64,000 bases of DNA from Phycisphaeraceae bacterium (GTDB lineage Bacteria > Planctomycetota > Phycisphaerae > Phycisphaerales > UBA1924), in assembly GCA_019636845.1 (NCBI GenBank), contig JAHBWV010000001.1:186001-250000 (forward strand). Reading direction: 5' to 3'. The position numbers and the translations under genes are program-made. Every line of letters begins with the position of its first letter. Position 1 is the first letter of the stretch. Shown one piece after another: positions 17,074 through 24,596 of this stretch. Under the pieces are notes generated by a model, which was not told the origin of the DNA, did not search any database, and was given only the letters and a program-made list of their open reading frames with translations.

Positions 17074-18750
17074 TCAATTGGTGACCTCGCGCGCGACGCG
17101 CCGAATCTCCTCCCACGCCCCGTGCACATGCCGCTCCTCCACCAGTGTCGCCCCCACGCACATCCGGATCGCCAACCGACCCGCCAACTGGTCCCGCTCC
17201 GTCCCCTTCCACTCACGAGGCAGGACCACGGGCGAGACAAACAACCGCCCCCCACGATTCACCGCATCCATCAGGTCCTTCGTCCGGGCATCCTGTGCCG
17301 CCTCATCCTCACCGGCCTTCCCCCGCGGCCTGAACACCACCAGATTCATCGTCCTTGCCGCGCACAACTCAAACGCCCCATCCTCCGCCACCCACCGCTC
17401 CAGCAATGCCGCGAGGCGCACGTGCTCGCGCAAGTACGCGCGAATCCCCTCCAGCCCATAGTGGCGCAGCACGAACCAGAGTTTCAGCGCACGAAACCTC
17501 CGCCCCAGCGGCACATGCCAATCGCGATAGTCAAACACCGCTCCAGATTCCGACGCTTCATTCTTCAGATACGCCGGATTGATCGACATCGAAGTGACGA
17601 GCGACCGCCGATCGCGCGTCCAGAAGAGGTCGCAATCAAACGTCGTCAGCATCCACTTGTGCGGATTGAAACAGATCGAGTCCACGCGCTCCAGCCCCGC
17701 CCTCAGATGCGCGAACTCCTCGCACAACCATAACGCCCCGGCGTGCGCCGCATCGACATGCAGCCACCCGCGGGCCGAACCATCCGCCCCGCGCCACCCC
17801 GGCACGCTCTCCAACGCCGCCGCGATCCGATCCACGCGATCGATCGCCGTGATCCCCGTCGTCCCCACCGTCGCGCACACCATCAGCGGCACACGCCCCG
17901 CCGTCACATCCTCACGCACCATGCGCACAAGCTCATCCTCGCGCATCGCGCCCGACGCATCCACCGGCACCAACCAGATGTGCGGATCCTCCGGCCCCTC
18001 GGCGATTCCCGCGATCATCGCGGCCTTCGCCACCGATGAATGCGCCTGCGTCGAGGCGTACACGACATACTCCGGTGCTCCTCTTCCTCTCCCTTTCTCT
18101 TCCCCCCATCCCTGCCTTCCTCCGTGGCCTTCCGTGGCCCTCCGTGGTGAGTTTCCCTCTTCCTCCTCTGCCCCTTTCGCTCTCGCCCTCTGCCGCGCCG
18201 CCAACAGCGCGGCGAGCGTCGACTCACTCGCCGTCGCCTGGATGCACCCGCCCCCGTTCGCGCTCGTCGAAAGAAACTCGTCGGACAACCCCATCGCCTT
18301 CGCCATCCAATCAAGGAGGCGCGTCTCCAGTTCCGTCGCCGCCGGGCTGGTCGCCCACAGCATCCCATTCACACCCAGCCCCGCGCTGAGCAGTTCCCCC
18401 AGAATCGCCGGATAACTCCCGTTGCACGGGAAGAAGGAGTAGAAGTTCGGGCTCTGCCAGTGCGTGAGCGCGGGCACAATCAACTTCTCAACATCCGCGA
18501 AGATCGCATCCCACTCCCCCGCGCCCCCCGGCTCCTCCGGCGCACGCTCCGGCAACTGCCCCAGCACCCACCCCGGCCCCTTGTCACACATGACCGGCAG
18601 CCGACCCCCACCCGCCCCATCGCCCGCATCCAACCCCTCCCAATACCCCGTGATCGTCTCCAGCATCCGCGCCCCCAGCGCACGGAACTGGTCCGCAGAC
18701 ATATGAGGCACCACGCCACCTCGATCAGTCGATTGTTCGGTGTTCGCCAT
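17074..18750 (-). CDS. Pyridoxal-dependent decarboxylase (aromatic amino acid decarboxylase family)
   Basis: 558 residues of the group II PLP decarboxylase family, which makes amines from aromatic L-amino acids or glutamate. Visible motifs: THWQSPNFYSFFPCNGSYPA near residue 95, LWATSPAATELE, the HVDAAHAGALW strand that contacts PLP, and the PLP-binding lysine in ICFNPHKWMLTTFD (Lys ~363). Substrate is not clear. Residues ~188-229 hold a Glu/Gly/Arg-rich insertion (AKGAEEEEGNSPRRATEGH and on) that lies between conserved segments and is encoded by a short-period CTCCGTGGC-type repeat also found elsewhere in the window. The insert seems tolerated because it keeps the frame. Confidence 0.85.
   Translation of the reverse strand: MANTEQSTDRGGVVPHMSADQFRALGARMLETITGYWEGLDAGDGAGGGRLPVMCDKGPGWVLGQLPERAPEEPGGAGEWDAIFADVEKLIVPALTHWQSPNFYSFFPCNGSYPAILGELLSAGLGVNGMLWATSPAATELETRLLDWMAKAMGLSDEFLSTSANGGGCIQATASESTLAALLAARQRARAKGAEEEEGNSPRRATEGHGGRQGWGEEKGRGRGAPEYVVYASTQAHSSVAKAAMIAGIAEGPEDPHIWLVPVDASGAMREDELVRMVREDVTAGRVPLMVCATVGTTGITAIDRVDRIAAALESVPGWRGADGSARGWLHVDAAHAGALWLCEEFAHLRAGLERVDSICFNPHKWMLTTFDCDLFWTRDRRSLVTSMSINPAYLKNEASESGAVFDYRDWHVPLGRRFRALKLWFVLRHYGLEGIRAYLREHVRLAALLERWVAEDGAFELCAARTMNLVVFRPRGKAGEDEAAQDARTKDLMDAVNRGGRLFVSPVVLPREWKGTERDQLAGRLAIRMCVGATLVEERHVHGAWEEIRRVAREVTN
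18109..18157 (-). repeat. Short-period repeat array inside the decarboxylase gene
   Basis: On the plus strand, three to four ~10-base units of the form CTTCCGTGGC / CTCCGTGGTG in a pyrimidine-rich stretch. Related arrays occur at 23331-23375, 24408-24455, 24492-24540 and 59787-59955. Here the array is translated as part of the decarboxylase. Confidence 0.5.
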
Positions 18751-18859
18751 GATCCTCAGCGTAGCGACGAAACCGCTTCGTCAAGACTCCCAACAGAAGT
18801 AGACTGGTGCCGAACGACCCATCCGTCCGATCGCACCAGTCCCGCCCGGAGCCGCAACC

Positions 18860-19099
18860 ATGGATCCCGACCTTCACAGCATCCTCGACCGTCTCATGGA
18901 TGAAGACATCCTCGTGCCGTGCATGATGTGCCTGGTCGGAATCACCGCCATCGTCTGCGGCACCCTCTCCTCCGCCATCAAGTCCGTCGCACGCGAACGC
19001 ACCCGCCGAGAGATCGCCGCATACCTCGCCGAGGGCTCTCTCACCGCCGAACAGGCCGAGCGAATCCTCAAGGCCAAGAACCCCGACCGCTGCGCCTGA
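18860..19099 (+). CDS. Single-helix membrane protein with REIAAYLAEG motif (family copy 1)
   Basis: 79 residues: a short N-terminal acidic segment, one membrane helix (~residues 18-40, VPCMMCLVGITAIVCGTLSS), then a cytoplasmic tail RERTRREIAAYLAEGSLTAE and QAERILKAKNP. The tail is shared with the next three genes. It resembles the short SHOCT-type G-x-I/L-T-x-E-E segment, but the REIAAY part is distinct. The tail may be a small helical interaction motif. Start supported by GGAGCC at 18848-18853. Divergent from the decarboxylase gene. No known function. Confidence 0.7.
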   Translation: MDPDLHSILDRLMDEDILVPCMMCLVGITAIVCGTLSSAIKSVARERTRREIAAYLAEGSLTAEQAERILKAKNPDRCA

Positions 19100-19138
19100 G
19101 TCCGTGCCCCAGGCACTCTCGATCGATGGAGGTGATAC

Positions 19139-19525
19139 ATGCTCGCAACCACTATGCTCGCTGCTGCAGAATCAGAGACAAACGTCGTCACCATCCTCCT
19201 CATCGTCGGCACCTTCTTCGCCTTCTGGATCCTCCTCGCCACCATCGACTCCATCCACAAGACCAACCAGCGCGAACGCACCGCACGCGAGATCGCCGCA
19301 TACGTCGCCGAGGGCTCCATCTCCGCCGCCGACGCCGGGCACATGCTCGAATCACAGAACCGCGCCAAACTCCGCGAACGGCTCGCCGAACTCGTCGCCG
19401 AGAAGTGGATCGACACCGAGACAGCCGAAAAAATCATGGGCGACGGCGTCACACTCACCCTCCAGACCAACATCCCCCGAGCTTCACGAACCCCATCCCC
19501 CGATCCCGCCGTACCAAACGCATAG
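19139..19525 (+). CDS. Single-helix membrane protein with REIAAYVAEG motif (family copy 2)
   Basis: 128 residues, the longest member. A membrane helix lies at ~15-40 (VVTILLIVGTFFAFWILLAT), followed by RERTAREIAAYVAEGSISAA, then an extra helix pair (LRERLAELVAEKWIDTETAEKIM) that looks like a second, partly diverged copy of the same motif, and a Pro/Ser tail. Start supported by GGAGGT at 19128-19133. The gene follows copy 1 by 39 bases. Role unknown. Confidence 0.7.
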   Translation: MLATTMLAAAESETNVVTILLIVGTFFAFWILLATIDSIHKTNQRERTAREIAAYVAEGSISAADAGHMLESQNRAKLRERLAELVAEKWIDTETAEKIMGDGVTLTLQTNIPRASRTPSPDPAVPNA

Positions 19526-19578
19526 CCATTTCGCCCATTCGCTCCGCTCAGCGCCCGAAGCCATCGAGAGAACAGCAC

Positions 19579-19818
19579 ATGCTCACACTCGCAGAAATCC
19601 AGGGTGAGGTCATCACCATCGTCGCCCTCTCCGGCGGTATCTTCATCGCCGTCATCTCCATCATCCTCTCCAACATCCGACGCGTCATCACCACCCGCTC
19701 CATCGAACAATCCCGCCGCGAAATCGCCGCATACGTCGCAGAGGGCTCCATCTCCCCCGAAGAGGCCGAACGCCTCTTGAAGGCCGGTCCCGCCGCCGCA
19801 CGCCAGGGCGGCTGCTGA
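19579..19818 (+). CDS. Single-helix membrane protein with REIAAYVAEG motif (family copy 3)
   Basis: 79 residues: N-terminal LAEIQGEV, a membrane helix (~12-35, ITIVALSGGIFIAVISIIL), then SIEQSRREIAAYVAEGSISP and EEAERLLKAG, ending in a short Ala/Gly tail with a terminal Cys. The shared motif is nearly identical to copies 1, 2 and 4, while the membrane helices differ in sequence. The gap to copy 2 is 53 bases. No strong ribosome-binding site is visible. Confidence 0.65.
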   Translation: MLTLAEIQGEVITIVALSGGIFIAVISIILSNIRRVITTRSIEQSRREIAAYVAEGSISPEEAERLLKAGPAAARQGGC

Positions 19819-19857
19819 ACTCGCGCCTCACGCACACACACCCCGAGCCCACAACCC

Positions 19858-20094
19858 ATGAACCACCACACCCTCCTCACACTGGCCGCATCCGACGAGA
19901 AAGAAATCATCCTCATCGGCGGCATCGTCATCGCACTCGTCGCCATCATCTTCAGCTTCGTCCGCTCCATGGTCCTCGGCACCGCACGCGAACACTCGCG
20001 ACGCGAAATCGCCGCATACGTCGCCGAAGGCACCATGACCGCCGAAGAAGGCGAACGACTCATCAAGGCCGGCAACCCGCCACCCGACGAATAA
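19858..20094 (+). CDS. Single-helix membrane protein with REIAAYVAEG motif (family copy 4)
   Basis: 78 residues: membrane helix at ~18-38 (IILIGGIVIALVAIIFSFV), then AREHSRREIAAYVAEGTMTA and EEGERLIKAGNPPP. The gap to copy 3 is 39 bases, so all four genes probably share a transcript. The conserved order helix, basic hinge, REIAAY(V/L)AEG, (S/T)x(E/A), ER(L/I)(L/I)KAG in all four suggests one family amplified by tandem duplication. Known function: none that I can name. Confidence 0.65.
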   Translation: MNHHTLLTLAASDEKEIILIGGIVIALVAIIFSFVRSMVLGTAREHSRREIAAYVAEGTMTAEEGERLIKAGNPPPDE

Positions 20095-20237
20095 ACCCGT
20101 CGCCACCATCACAAACCGCGCACACTCCGTTCGATCTCCGTCCGGGTTGATCTCTTTCCCGATAGCCTTGCCCCTGTGGCAATGCGGCCATTTACGCCCC
20201 CTCCTTGACCTCTCACCACTCGCCTCTACTCTCATCT

Positions 20238-21872
20238 ATGGCGACCCTCTCAACTCGGTCCGGCTCCTCCGCAAATCCATCACCCTCGACCAGCGGCTCC
20301 CCCCAGACGCCGCCGACGCCCGCCGCGCCGACCTCTTCGCCCACACCCCTCGTCTCGTGGCCGTCCCATCCCAAGATCGTCGCCGAGGGCGTCACCTTCG
20401 ACGATGTCCTGCTCATCCCGCGCTTCAGCGACGTCATGCCCGGCGATGCCGACACCTCCACCAAACTCACCCGCGCCATCACACTCAACATCCCCCTCCT
20501 CTCCGCGCCGATGGACACCGTCACCGAATCCGCCCTCGCCATCGCCCTCGCGCAAGAAGGCGGCATCGGCATCATCCACAAGAACCTCTCCGTCGAGGCC
20601 CAGGCCCGCGAAGTCGCCAAGGTCAAACGCTCCGCCAACGGCATCATCGCCGACCCCATCACGCTCGGCCCGGGCGACACCGTCGGACACGCCAAGCAGC
20701 TTATGCGTCAGCACAACGTCTCGGGCTTCCCCGTCACCGAAGACGGCTCACGCGACCTCCGCTCCAAGGGCAAGCTCGTCGGCATCCTCACCCGCCGCGA
20801 CCTGAAGTTCGCCGACCACGACACCACGCTCGTCCGCGACCTCATGACCAAGGACAATCTCGTCACCTCGCACGCGGGCACCACGCTCGCCGAGGCCGAG
20901 ACCATCCTCAACCACGCCAAGGTCGAGAAGCTCCTCCTCGTCGACAAGGCCTTCAACCTCGCCGGCCTCATCACCATGCGCGACGTGGAGCGCCAGAGCC
21001 AGTTCCCCCGCGCCAGCCGCGACGCACGAGGCCGCCTCATGTGCGGAGCCGCCGTCGGCGTCGATCAATACGACCGCGTCGAGGCCCTCCTCGCGGCAGA
21101 CGTCGACGTCATCACCGTCGACACCGCGCACGGCCACTCCGCCAACGTCCTCCGCACCGTCAAAGCCATCAAGGCCAAGCACAACCTCCAGGTCATCGCC
21201 GGCAACATCGCCACCGCCGATGCCGCGCGAGACCTCATCAAAGCCGGAGCCGACGCGATCAAAGTCGGCATCGGCCCCGGATCCATCTGCACCACACGCG
21301 TCGTCACCGGCGTCGGCGTCCCCCAGATCACCGCCATCATGTCCGCCGTCGAAGGCGCAAAGGGCAGCGATGTCCCAGTCATCGCCGATGGCGGCATCCG
21401 CCTCTCCGGCGACATCGCCAAAGCCATCGCCGCGGGCGCATCCACCGTCATGCTCGGCTCCCTCTTCGCCGGTCTCGACGAATCACCCGGCGAGCTCGTC
21501 ATCTCCGGAGGCCGCCGCTACAAGACCTACCGCGGCATGGGCTCCGAGGGCGCGATGGCCGCCGGCTCCGCCGATCGCTACCGCCAGGCCGACAAGGTCG
21601 GCGCCGATGGCAAGCCACAGATGAAGTTCGTCCCCGAGGGCGTCGAGGGCCTCGTCGCCTACCGCGGCACACTCGCCGAGTTCGTCTACCAGTTGGTCGG
21701 CGGCCTCCGCTCGGCCATGGGCTACTGCGGCTGCCGCACCATCGAACAGTTCCGCGCCGAGTCCCGCTTCTGCCGCGTGAGCGGGGCAACCGTCGTCGAG
21801 AACCACCCGCACGACATCCGCATCACCAAGGAATCACCCAACTACACGGTCGAACACGCGGCGAAGGTGTGA
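20238..21872 (+). CDS. guaB: Inosine-5'-monophosphate dehydrogenase
   Basis: GuaB oxidises IMP to XMP with NAD+, the committed step to guanine nucleotides. Seen here: [20 protein letters not shown], two CBS domains (~150-270), the catalytic loop [17 protein letters not shown] (Cys ~351), the [18 protein letters not shown] phosphate-binding segment and the Tyr-rich flap [13 protein letters not shown]. The enzyme is 544 residues against a usual ~490; the surplus is a ~50-residue Ser/Pro-rich N-terminal extension of unknown role. The start at 20238 has no clear ribosome-binding site, and a later start is possible. The last ~37 bases of the gene are repeated 480 bases downstream. Confidence 0.9.
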   Translation: MATLSTRSGSSANPSPSTSGSPQTPPTPAAPTSSPTPLVSWPSHPKIVAEGVTFDDVLLIPRFSDVMPGDADTSTKLTRAITLNIPLLSAPMDTVTESALAIALAQEGGIGIIHKNLSVEAQAREVAKVKRSANGIIADPITLGPGDTVGHAKQLMRQHNVSGFPVTEDGSRDLRSKGKLVGILTRRDLKFADHDTTLVRDLMTKDNLVTSHAGTTLAEAETILNHAKVEKLLLVDKAFNLAGLITMRDVERQSQFPRASRDARGRLMCGAAVGVDQYDRVEALLAADVDVITVDTAHGHSANVLRTVKAIKAKHNLQVIAGNIATADAARDLIKAGADAIKVGIGPGSICTTRVVTGVGVPQITAIMSAVEGAKGSDVPVIADGGIRLSGDIAKAIAAGASTVMLGSLFAGLDESPGELVISGGRRYKTYRGMGSEGAMAAGSADRYRQADKVGADGKPQMKFVPEGVEGLVAYRGTLAEFVYQLVGGLRSAMGYCGCRTIEQFRAESRFCRVSGATVVENHPHDIRITKESPNYTVEHAAKV

Positions 21873-21877
21873 GCATG
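21835..21877 (+). repeat. Direct repeat copy 1: guaB 3' end
   Basis: 43 bases covering the last codons and stop of guaB and the ATG of the next gene. They match 22314-22356 at 40 of 43 positions. The pair flanks the DUF6188-like gene exactly. Confidence 0.7.
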
Positions 21878-22309
21878 CCAGTGCCACCCTCGATGTCGTG
21901 GCTTGCACCGCGCACGTTTCACGCGCTCATGCGCGATGGACACGAGTGGCGCTTTCGACTCGATGGCGATGTTGAGATCGTTGTCGAGAGTCTCTGGCGC
22001 CTGCTCAAGGACGACCAACTCGTCGCGACAAGTGAGGACGACGGGCACCAGTTCGGGCTGCCCGCGCCCATGAACGCCGCGGCCGAGGTCAACACCGCCC
22101 TCGCGGGTCGCACGCTGGAACACGCGGACTCGCGCGAGGGGACCGGCGACCTCACACTCCGATTCTCCGGCGGCTATGTGCTGGAGTTCCTGACGAGTTC
22201 CGCCGGCTATGAAGCGTGGAGAGCCGCCTACCCGGGCGGCTGCATCGTCGCCGCAGGCAGCAACCCGCTGACCGCCAACGGCGCACCGCCACCATCTGCG
22301 CGGCAGTAA
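21875..22309 (+). CDS. Hypothetical protein, possibly DUF6188-like
   Basis: 144 residues, cytoplasmic. The pattern HEWRFRLDGDVEIVVESLWRL, then LTLRFSGGYVLEFLTSSAGYEAW and a final Gly-rich strand, resembles DUF6188 proteins, which often sit in immunity or variable loci; the match is by eye only. The start lies 2 bases after the guaB stop. The gene is bounded by a 43-bp direct repeat of the guaB 3' end, which suggests that it entered as a cassette or arose by local duplication. Function unknown. Confidence 0.6.
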   Translation: MPVPPSMSWLAPRTFHALMRDGHEWRFRLDGDVEIVVESLWRLLKDDQLVATSEDDGHQFGLPAPMNAAAEVNTALAGRTLEHADSREGTGDLTLRFSGGYVLEFLTSSAGYEAWRAAYPGGCIVAAGSNPLTANGAPPPSARQ

Positions 22310-22313
22310 ACAC

Positions 22314-22356
22314 CACCCAACGACACGGTCGAGCACGCGGCGAAGGTGTGAGGATG
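22314..22356 (+). repeat. Direct repeat copy 2: duplicated guaB 3' end
   Basis: Repeats 21835-21877 with three differences, including the stop codon context (GGTGTGAG then ATG). It is out of place here because no guaB frame precedes it. The ATG in it opens no plausible gene. Confidence 0.7.
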
Positions 22357-22468
22357 TTATCGCACCCGACTTCCGCGCTAAGAAGCGAGGTCTTTCCCCT
22401 GTGGAGCCGGCTGTTAGGGTGCCAAGTTTGCGCTGGACATGACCACAAGACATGGCAAGATTCGTCGC

Positions 22469-22726
22469 ATGAATTCTCGAAAGCTGCTGCAACGTCTTGG
22501 GACCAGCCAGACGAACGTTCGGTTCGCCGATATCGTGCGCTTGGCCCTCGCACTCGGCTTTGTGCGCGATCGGACCAAGGGGAGCCATCAGATCTTCATC
22601 CATCGTCAGCACAAGGACGCGATTCTGAACCTCCAACCCGACGGATCGCACGCCAAGCCCTATCAAGTGCGGCAGTTGCTCCAGCTCGTTGAGGCGTACA
22701 ATCTACGTATCGACGACAGGGAATAG
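22469..22726 (+). CDS. hicA: HicA-type mRNA interferase toxin
   Basis: 85 residues. HicA toxins cleave mRNA and use one conserved His in a small double-stranded-RNA-binding-like fold. Visible: NSRKLLQRLG, VRFADIVRLALALGFVRDR, then the catalytic motif KGSHQIF (His ~40) and AKPYQVRQLLQLVEAYNL at the C terminus. A start 30 bases earlier (22439) is possible. hicB follows 2 bases after the stop, the common toxin-first order. Located downstream of the guaB repeat cassette, so it may belong to the same variable locus. Confidence 0.85.
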   Translation: MNSRKLLQRLGTSQTNVRFADIVRLALALGFVRDRTKGSHQIFIHRQHKDAILNLQPDGSHAKPYQVRQLLQLVEAYNLRIDDRE

Positions 22727-22728
22727 TC

Positions 22729-22962
22729 ATGGCTTCCGCAACCCACAAGTATCACATCAATCTTTTCTACAGCGCCGAGGACAAGGCGTACATCGCCGAC
22801 GTGCCCGACCTGAAGTTCTGCTCCGCGCACGGGCCGACGCCTGAGAAGGCCCTTCGCGAGGTGCTCATCGCCATCGACGCTTGGATCGCCACCGCGAAGA
22901 AGCACGGCAAGCGCGTCCCCAAGCCCAAGTACCGCCCCATGATCTACGCCGCGGCCAGCTGA
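22729..22962 (+). CDS. hicB: HicB-type antitoxin
   Basis: 77 residues. HicB binds and neutralises HicA and often represses the operon. It shows the degraded RNase-H-like fold of the family: YHINLFYSAEDKAYIADVPD, then FCSAHGPTPEKALREVLIAI and DAWIATAKKHGKRVPKP. There is no obvious C-terminal DNA-binding domain, so autoregulation may be weak or indirect. Translation is probably coupled to hicA (TAG, two bases, ATG). Confidence 0.85.
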   Translation: MASATHKYHINLFYSAEDKAYIADVPDLKFCSAHGPTPEKALREVLIAIDAWIATAKKHGKRVPKPKYRPMIYAAAS

Positions 22963-23076
22963 TCGCGCGCCCAGCCGTGTGCCGCTTGCGCGATCACTTC
23001 CGCTCCATGCCGAGGGGACCGGTGGCCCCGACCCTTTCCCGTCACGCCTCACCCCCGCCTTCGGCCCCCTTCCCTC

Positions 23077-23109
23077 TGTCTGCCATCTGGCCCTTTGCAA
23101 TCCGCCATG
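23077..23109 (+). repeat. Dispersed CTGCCATYTGGCC repeat, copy 1
   Basis: The string CTGCCATCTGGCCCTTTGCA matches the reverse complement of 54650-54690 with few changes. Both copies lie next to pyrimidine-rich sequence. It lies in the 22963-23255 intergenic stretch, where I see nothing else except a CTGACAG/CTGTCAG-like inverted pair near 23130. Confidence 0.4.
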
Positions 23110-23255
23110 TTCAGCCCCCTGACTCCACCTCACTGACAGACTGTTGTCAGTGACACCGCGCGCACTCATGCCATCTGCGCGCCCAAACACCCTCACTCAT
23201 CACATTCACGCTCCACACCGCTTGCATCGCGCCCGCCGCGCTGTATCGTCGTCGC

Positions 23256-24566
23256 ATGGTCGCTCACTCCGCGACAACTTCTCTTCGTGACACCTCGCCT
23301 GGTGACTCCGCGCCTTTCCCCTCTCTCCCTTCTTCGCCTCCTCCGCGCTCCTCCGCGTCCTCCGCGTTCAACACATCTTCCGATTCGCCCTCCTCTTCCG
23401 ACTCCTCCCTCATCCCCGCCCACCTCCACAGCCCCATCCTCTCCGCGCTCTGCCACCCCGGCTCATCGCTCTGCTCGGTCGCGCGCGACTTCCGCATCGC
23501 CGTTGACATCCTCGCCATGTGGCTCACCGAACCCGAGATCCGCGAGAAGATGCTCCTCATCGAGAAAGGCGGCTGCGCCCACACCCGCATGGCCGCCTCC
23601 GTTTGTCTCGCCTCCACCGTCGGCGTCCTGCAGACCATCATCGACGATTACACCGAGGCCCGCGCCCACGCGCGTCAACTCCGAGCCCAGCACGAACACC
23701 TCGCCCCCGGTGCATCACGCCACGACCCGCTCCCACCCTCACACCTGAACCAGAGCGCCGACCGCGCGTTCTTGCCCGGCGAAGCGATCCTGGGCGGCAC
23801 ATCGCTGCAAGCCCAGCGCCTCGAACTCCGCAGAGCCGAGGGCGCACGCCGCGCCTGCCACCACCTCTACCGCCTCTCGCGCATCGTCCCCATCGACGAC
23901 TCCAAGCTCGCTGTCTTGGGTGGGACCACTCCGGGTGGCACCCCTCTCCACAGCGGTGCGCCTTTGGCTTTGGGTCGATCGGCTCTCCGAGCCGATGCCG
24001 AGTCTCCCAACCCTCTCCACAGCGGTGATGCAGCAGACTCACGTAGAACCGCGAACATGAGTGAGCGGATCTCTTCTTCCGACTCTTTCCTCCCAAGCCA
24101 GCCGGTTGACCCGGCTGGCGCTCTCACCGATCTACCCCCCGCATCGTCCCTCAACGACGATGCGAACTCTTCGCCGCTTCGGCGCACGGTTCGTTGCCAC
24201 GGGTTTCAACCCGTGGAGAGCGGACCAATACCCACATCATCTTCTTGTGCTTCCCCGCCCCCGGGGCGGACCTCTCCTTCCGACTCATCTCCGACTGACA
24301 CCACTCCCGGCGGCACCACTCTCCAGACTGGCGCCCCCGCCGCCCATGCCACTGACACGCCTCGGGTCCGCACGCCTGATCCTGTTTCCCCGCCTTTAGC
24401 TGTTGTCCCTTCTTCGCCTCCTCCGCGGCTCTCCGCGGCACTCCGCGTTGAGTCCTCTTCTACCCCTTCCCCCTCTTCCCCATTTCCCCCCTCTTCTTCG
24501 CCTCCTCCGTGGTCCTCCGCGGCACTCCACATTGAGTCCTCTCCCCCCTCCCGCGCCCCGCCGTAA
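23256..24566 (+). CDS. Unknown protein with a frame running through dispersed repeats
   Basis: 436 codons. Only residues ~58-230 look like a folded protein: HLHSPILSALCHPGSSLCSV and ARDFRIAVDILAMWL form an HTH-like pair, then EKMLLIEKGGCAHTRMAASV and a Leu/Ala/Arg-rich helical region to about SRIVPIDDSKL. The N-terminal ~55 residues and the C-terminal ~200 are Ser/Pro-rich and coincide with repeats at 23331-23375, 23925-23962, 24168-24270, 24300-24335, 24408-24455 and 24492-24540. The true protein may be shorter, with repeats filling both flanks. The start is uncertain. Possibly a small DNA-binding regulator; I do not recognise the family. Confidence 0.45.
   Translation: MVAHSATTSLRDTSPGDSAPFPSLPSSPPPRSSASSAFNTSSDSPSSSDSSLIPAHLHSPILSALCHPGSSLCSVARDFRIAVDILAMWLTEPEIREKMLLIEKGGCAHTRMAASVCLASTVGVLQTIIDDYTEARAHARQLRAQHEHLAPGASRHDPLPPSHLNQSADRAFLPGEAILGGTSLQAQRLELRRAEGARRACHHLYRLSRIVPIDDSKLAVLGGTTPGGTPLHSGAPLALGRSALRADAESPNPLHSGDAADSRRTANMSERISSSDSFLPSQPVDPAGALTDLPPASSLNDDANSSPLRRTVRCHGFQPVESGPIPTSSSCASPPPGRTSPSDSSPTDTTPGGTTLQTGAPAAHATDTPRVRTPDPVSPPLAVVPSSPPPRLSAALRVESSSTPSPSSPFPPSSSPPPWSSAALHIESSPPSRAPP
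23331..23375 (+). repeat. Short-period CTCCGCG array, copy 2
   Basis: CTTCGCCTCCTCCGCG followed by two more CTCCGCG units. The opening 16 bases recur in the arrays at 24408 and 24492 (last base changed in the latter). Confidence 0.5.
23925..23962 (+). repeat. ACCACTCC-type repeat, copy 1
   Basis: ACCACTCCGGGTGGCACC, then CTCTCCACAGCGGTGCGCC. It aligns with 24300-24335 (ACCACTCCCGGCGGCACC, then CTCTCCAGACTGGCGCC). Its inner string CCCTCTCCACAGCGGTG (23942-23958) also recurs exactly at 24011-24027. Translated as TTPGGTPLHSGAP. Confidence 0.5.
24168..24270 (-). repeat. Composite three-hairpin repeat, copy A1
   Basis: Three inverted repeats in a fixed order: CGCCG/CGGCG (24172-24184), a 9-bp-arm palindrome CCACGGGTTTCAACCCGTGG (24197-24216), and CCGCCCC/GGGGCGG (24255-24269). 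Related copies lie at 51751, 52245 and 52862. It is the only copy away from the transposase gene. Confidence 0.7.
24300..24335 (+). repeat. ACCACTCC-type repeat, copy 2
   Basis: Partner of 23925-23962, with about four-fifths of positions shared. Translated as TTPGGTTLQTGAP in the unknown protein. Confidence 0.5.
24408..24455 (+). repeat. Short-period CTCCGCGG array, copy 3
   Basis: TTCTTCGCCTCCTCCGCGG with two more CTCCGCG units and a GTTGAGTCC end. Nearly the same as the array 84 bases downstream. Confidence 0.5.
24492..24540 (+). repeat. Short-period CTCCGTGG array, copy 4
   Basis: TTCTTCGCCTCCTCCGTGG, CTCCGCGG, CACTCCACATTGAGTCC. It shares both its opening and its TTGAGTCC end with copy 3, so the unit is ~45 bases, not only the short period. 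Confidence 0.5.
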
Positions 24567-24596
24567 CGAACCAAACACGCACCACAACCCGCCGCA

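Noticed and set aside
20147..21840. Long Arg/His-rich frame overlapping guaB and joined to the DUF6188-like gene
   Set aside because: Only the last 145 codons look like protein; the rest is a guaB shadow. The real start is the ATG at 21875.
24197..24216. GGTTTCAACCC string resembling a tRNA T-loop
   Set aside because: It is part of a perfect palindrome repeated at 52274 and in variant form at 52924, with no cloverleaf context.
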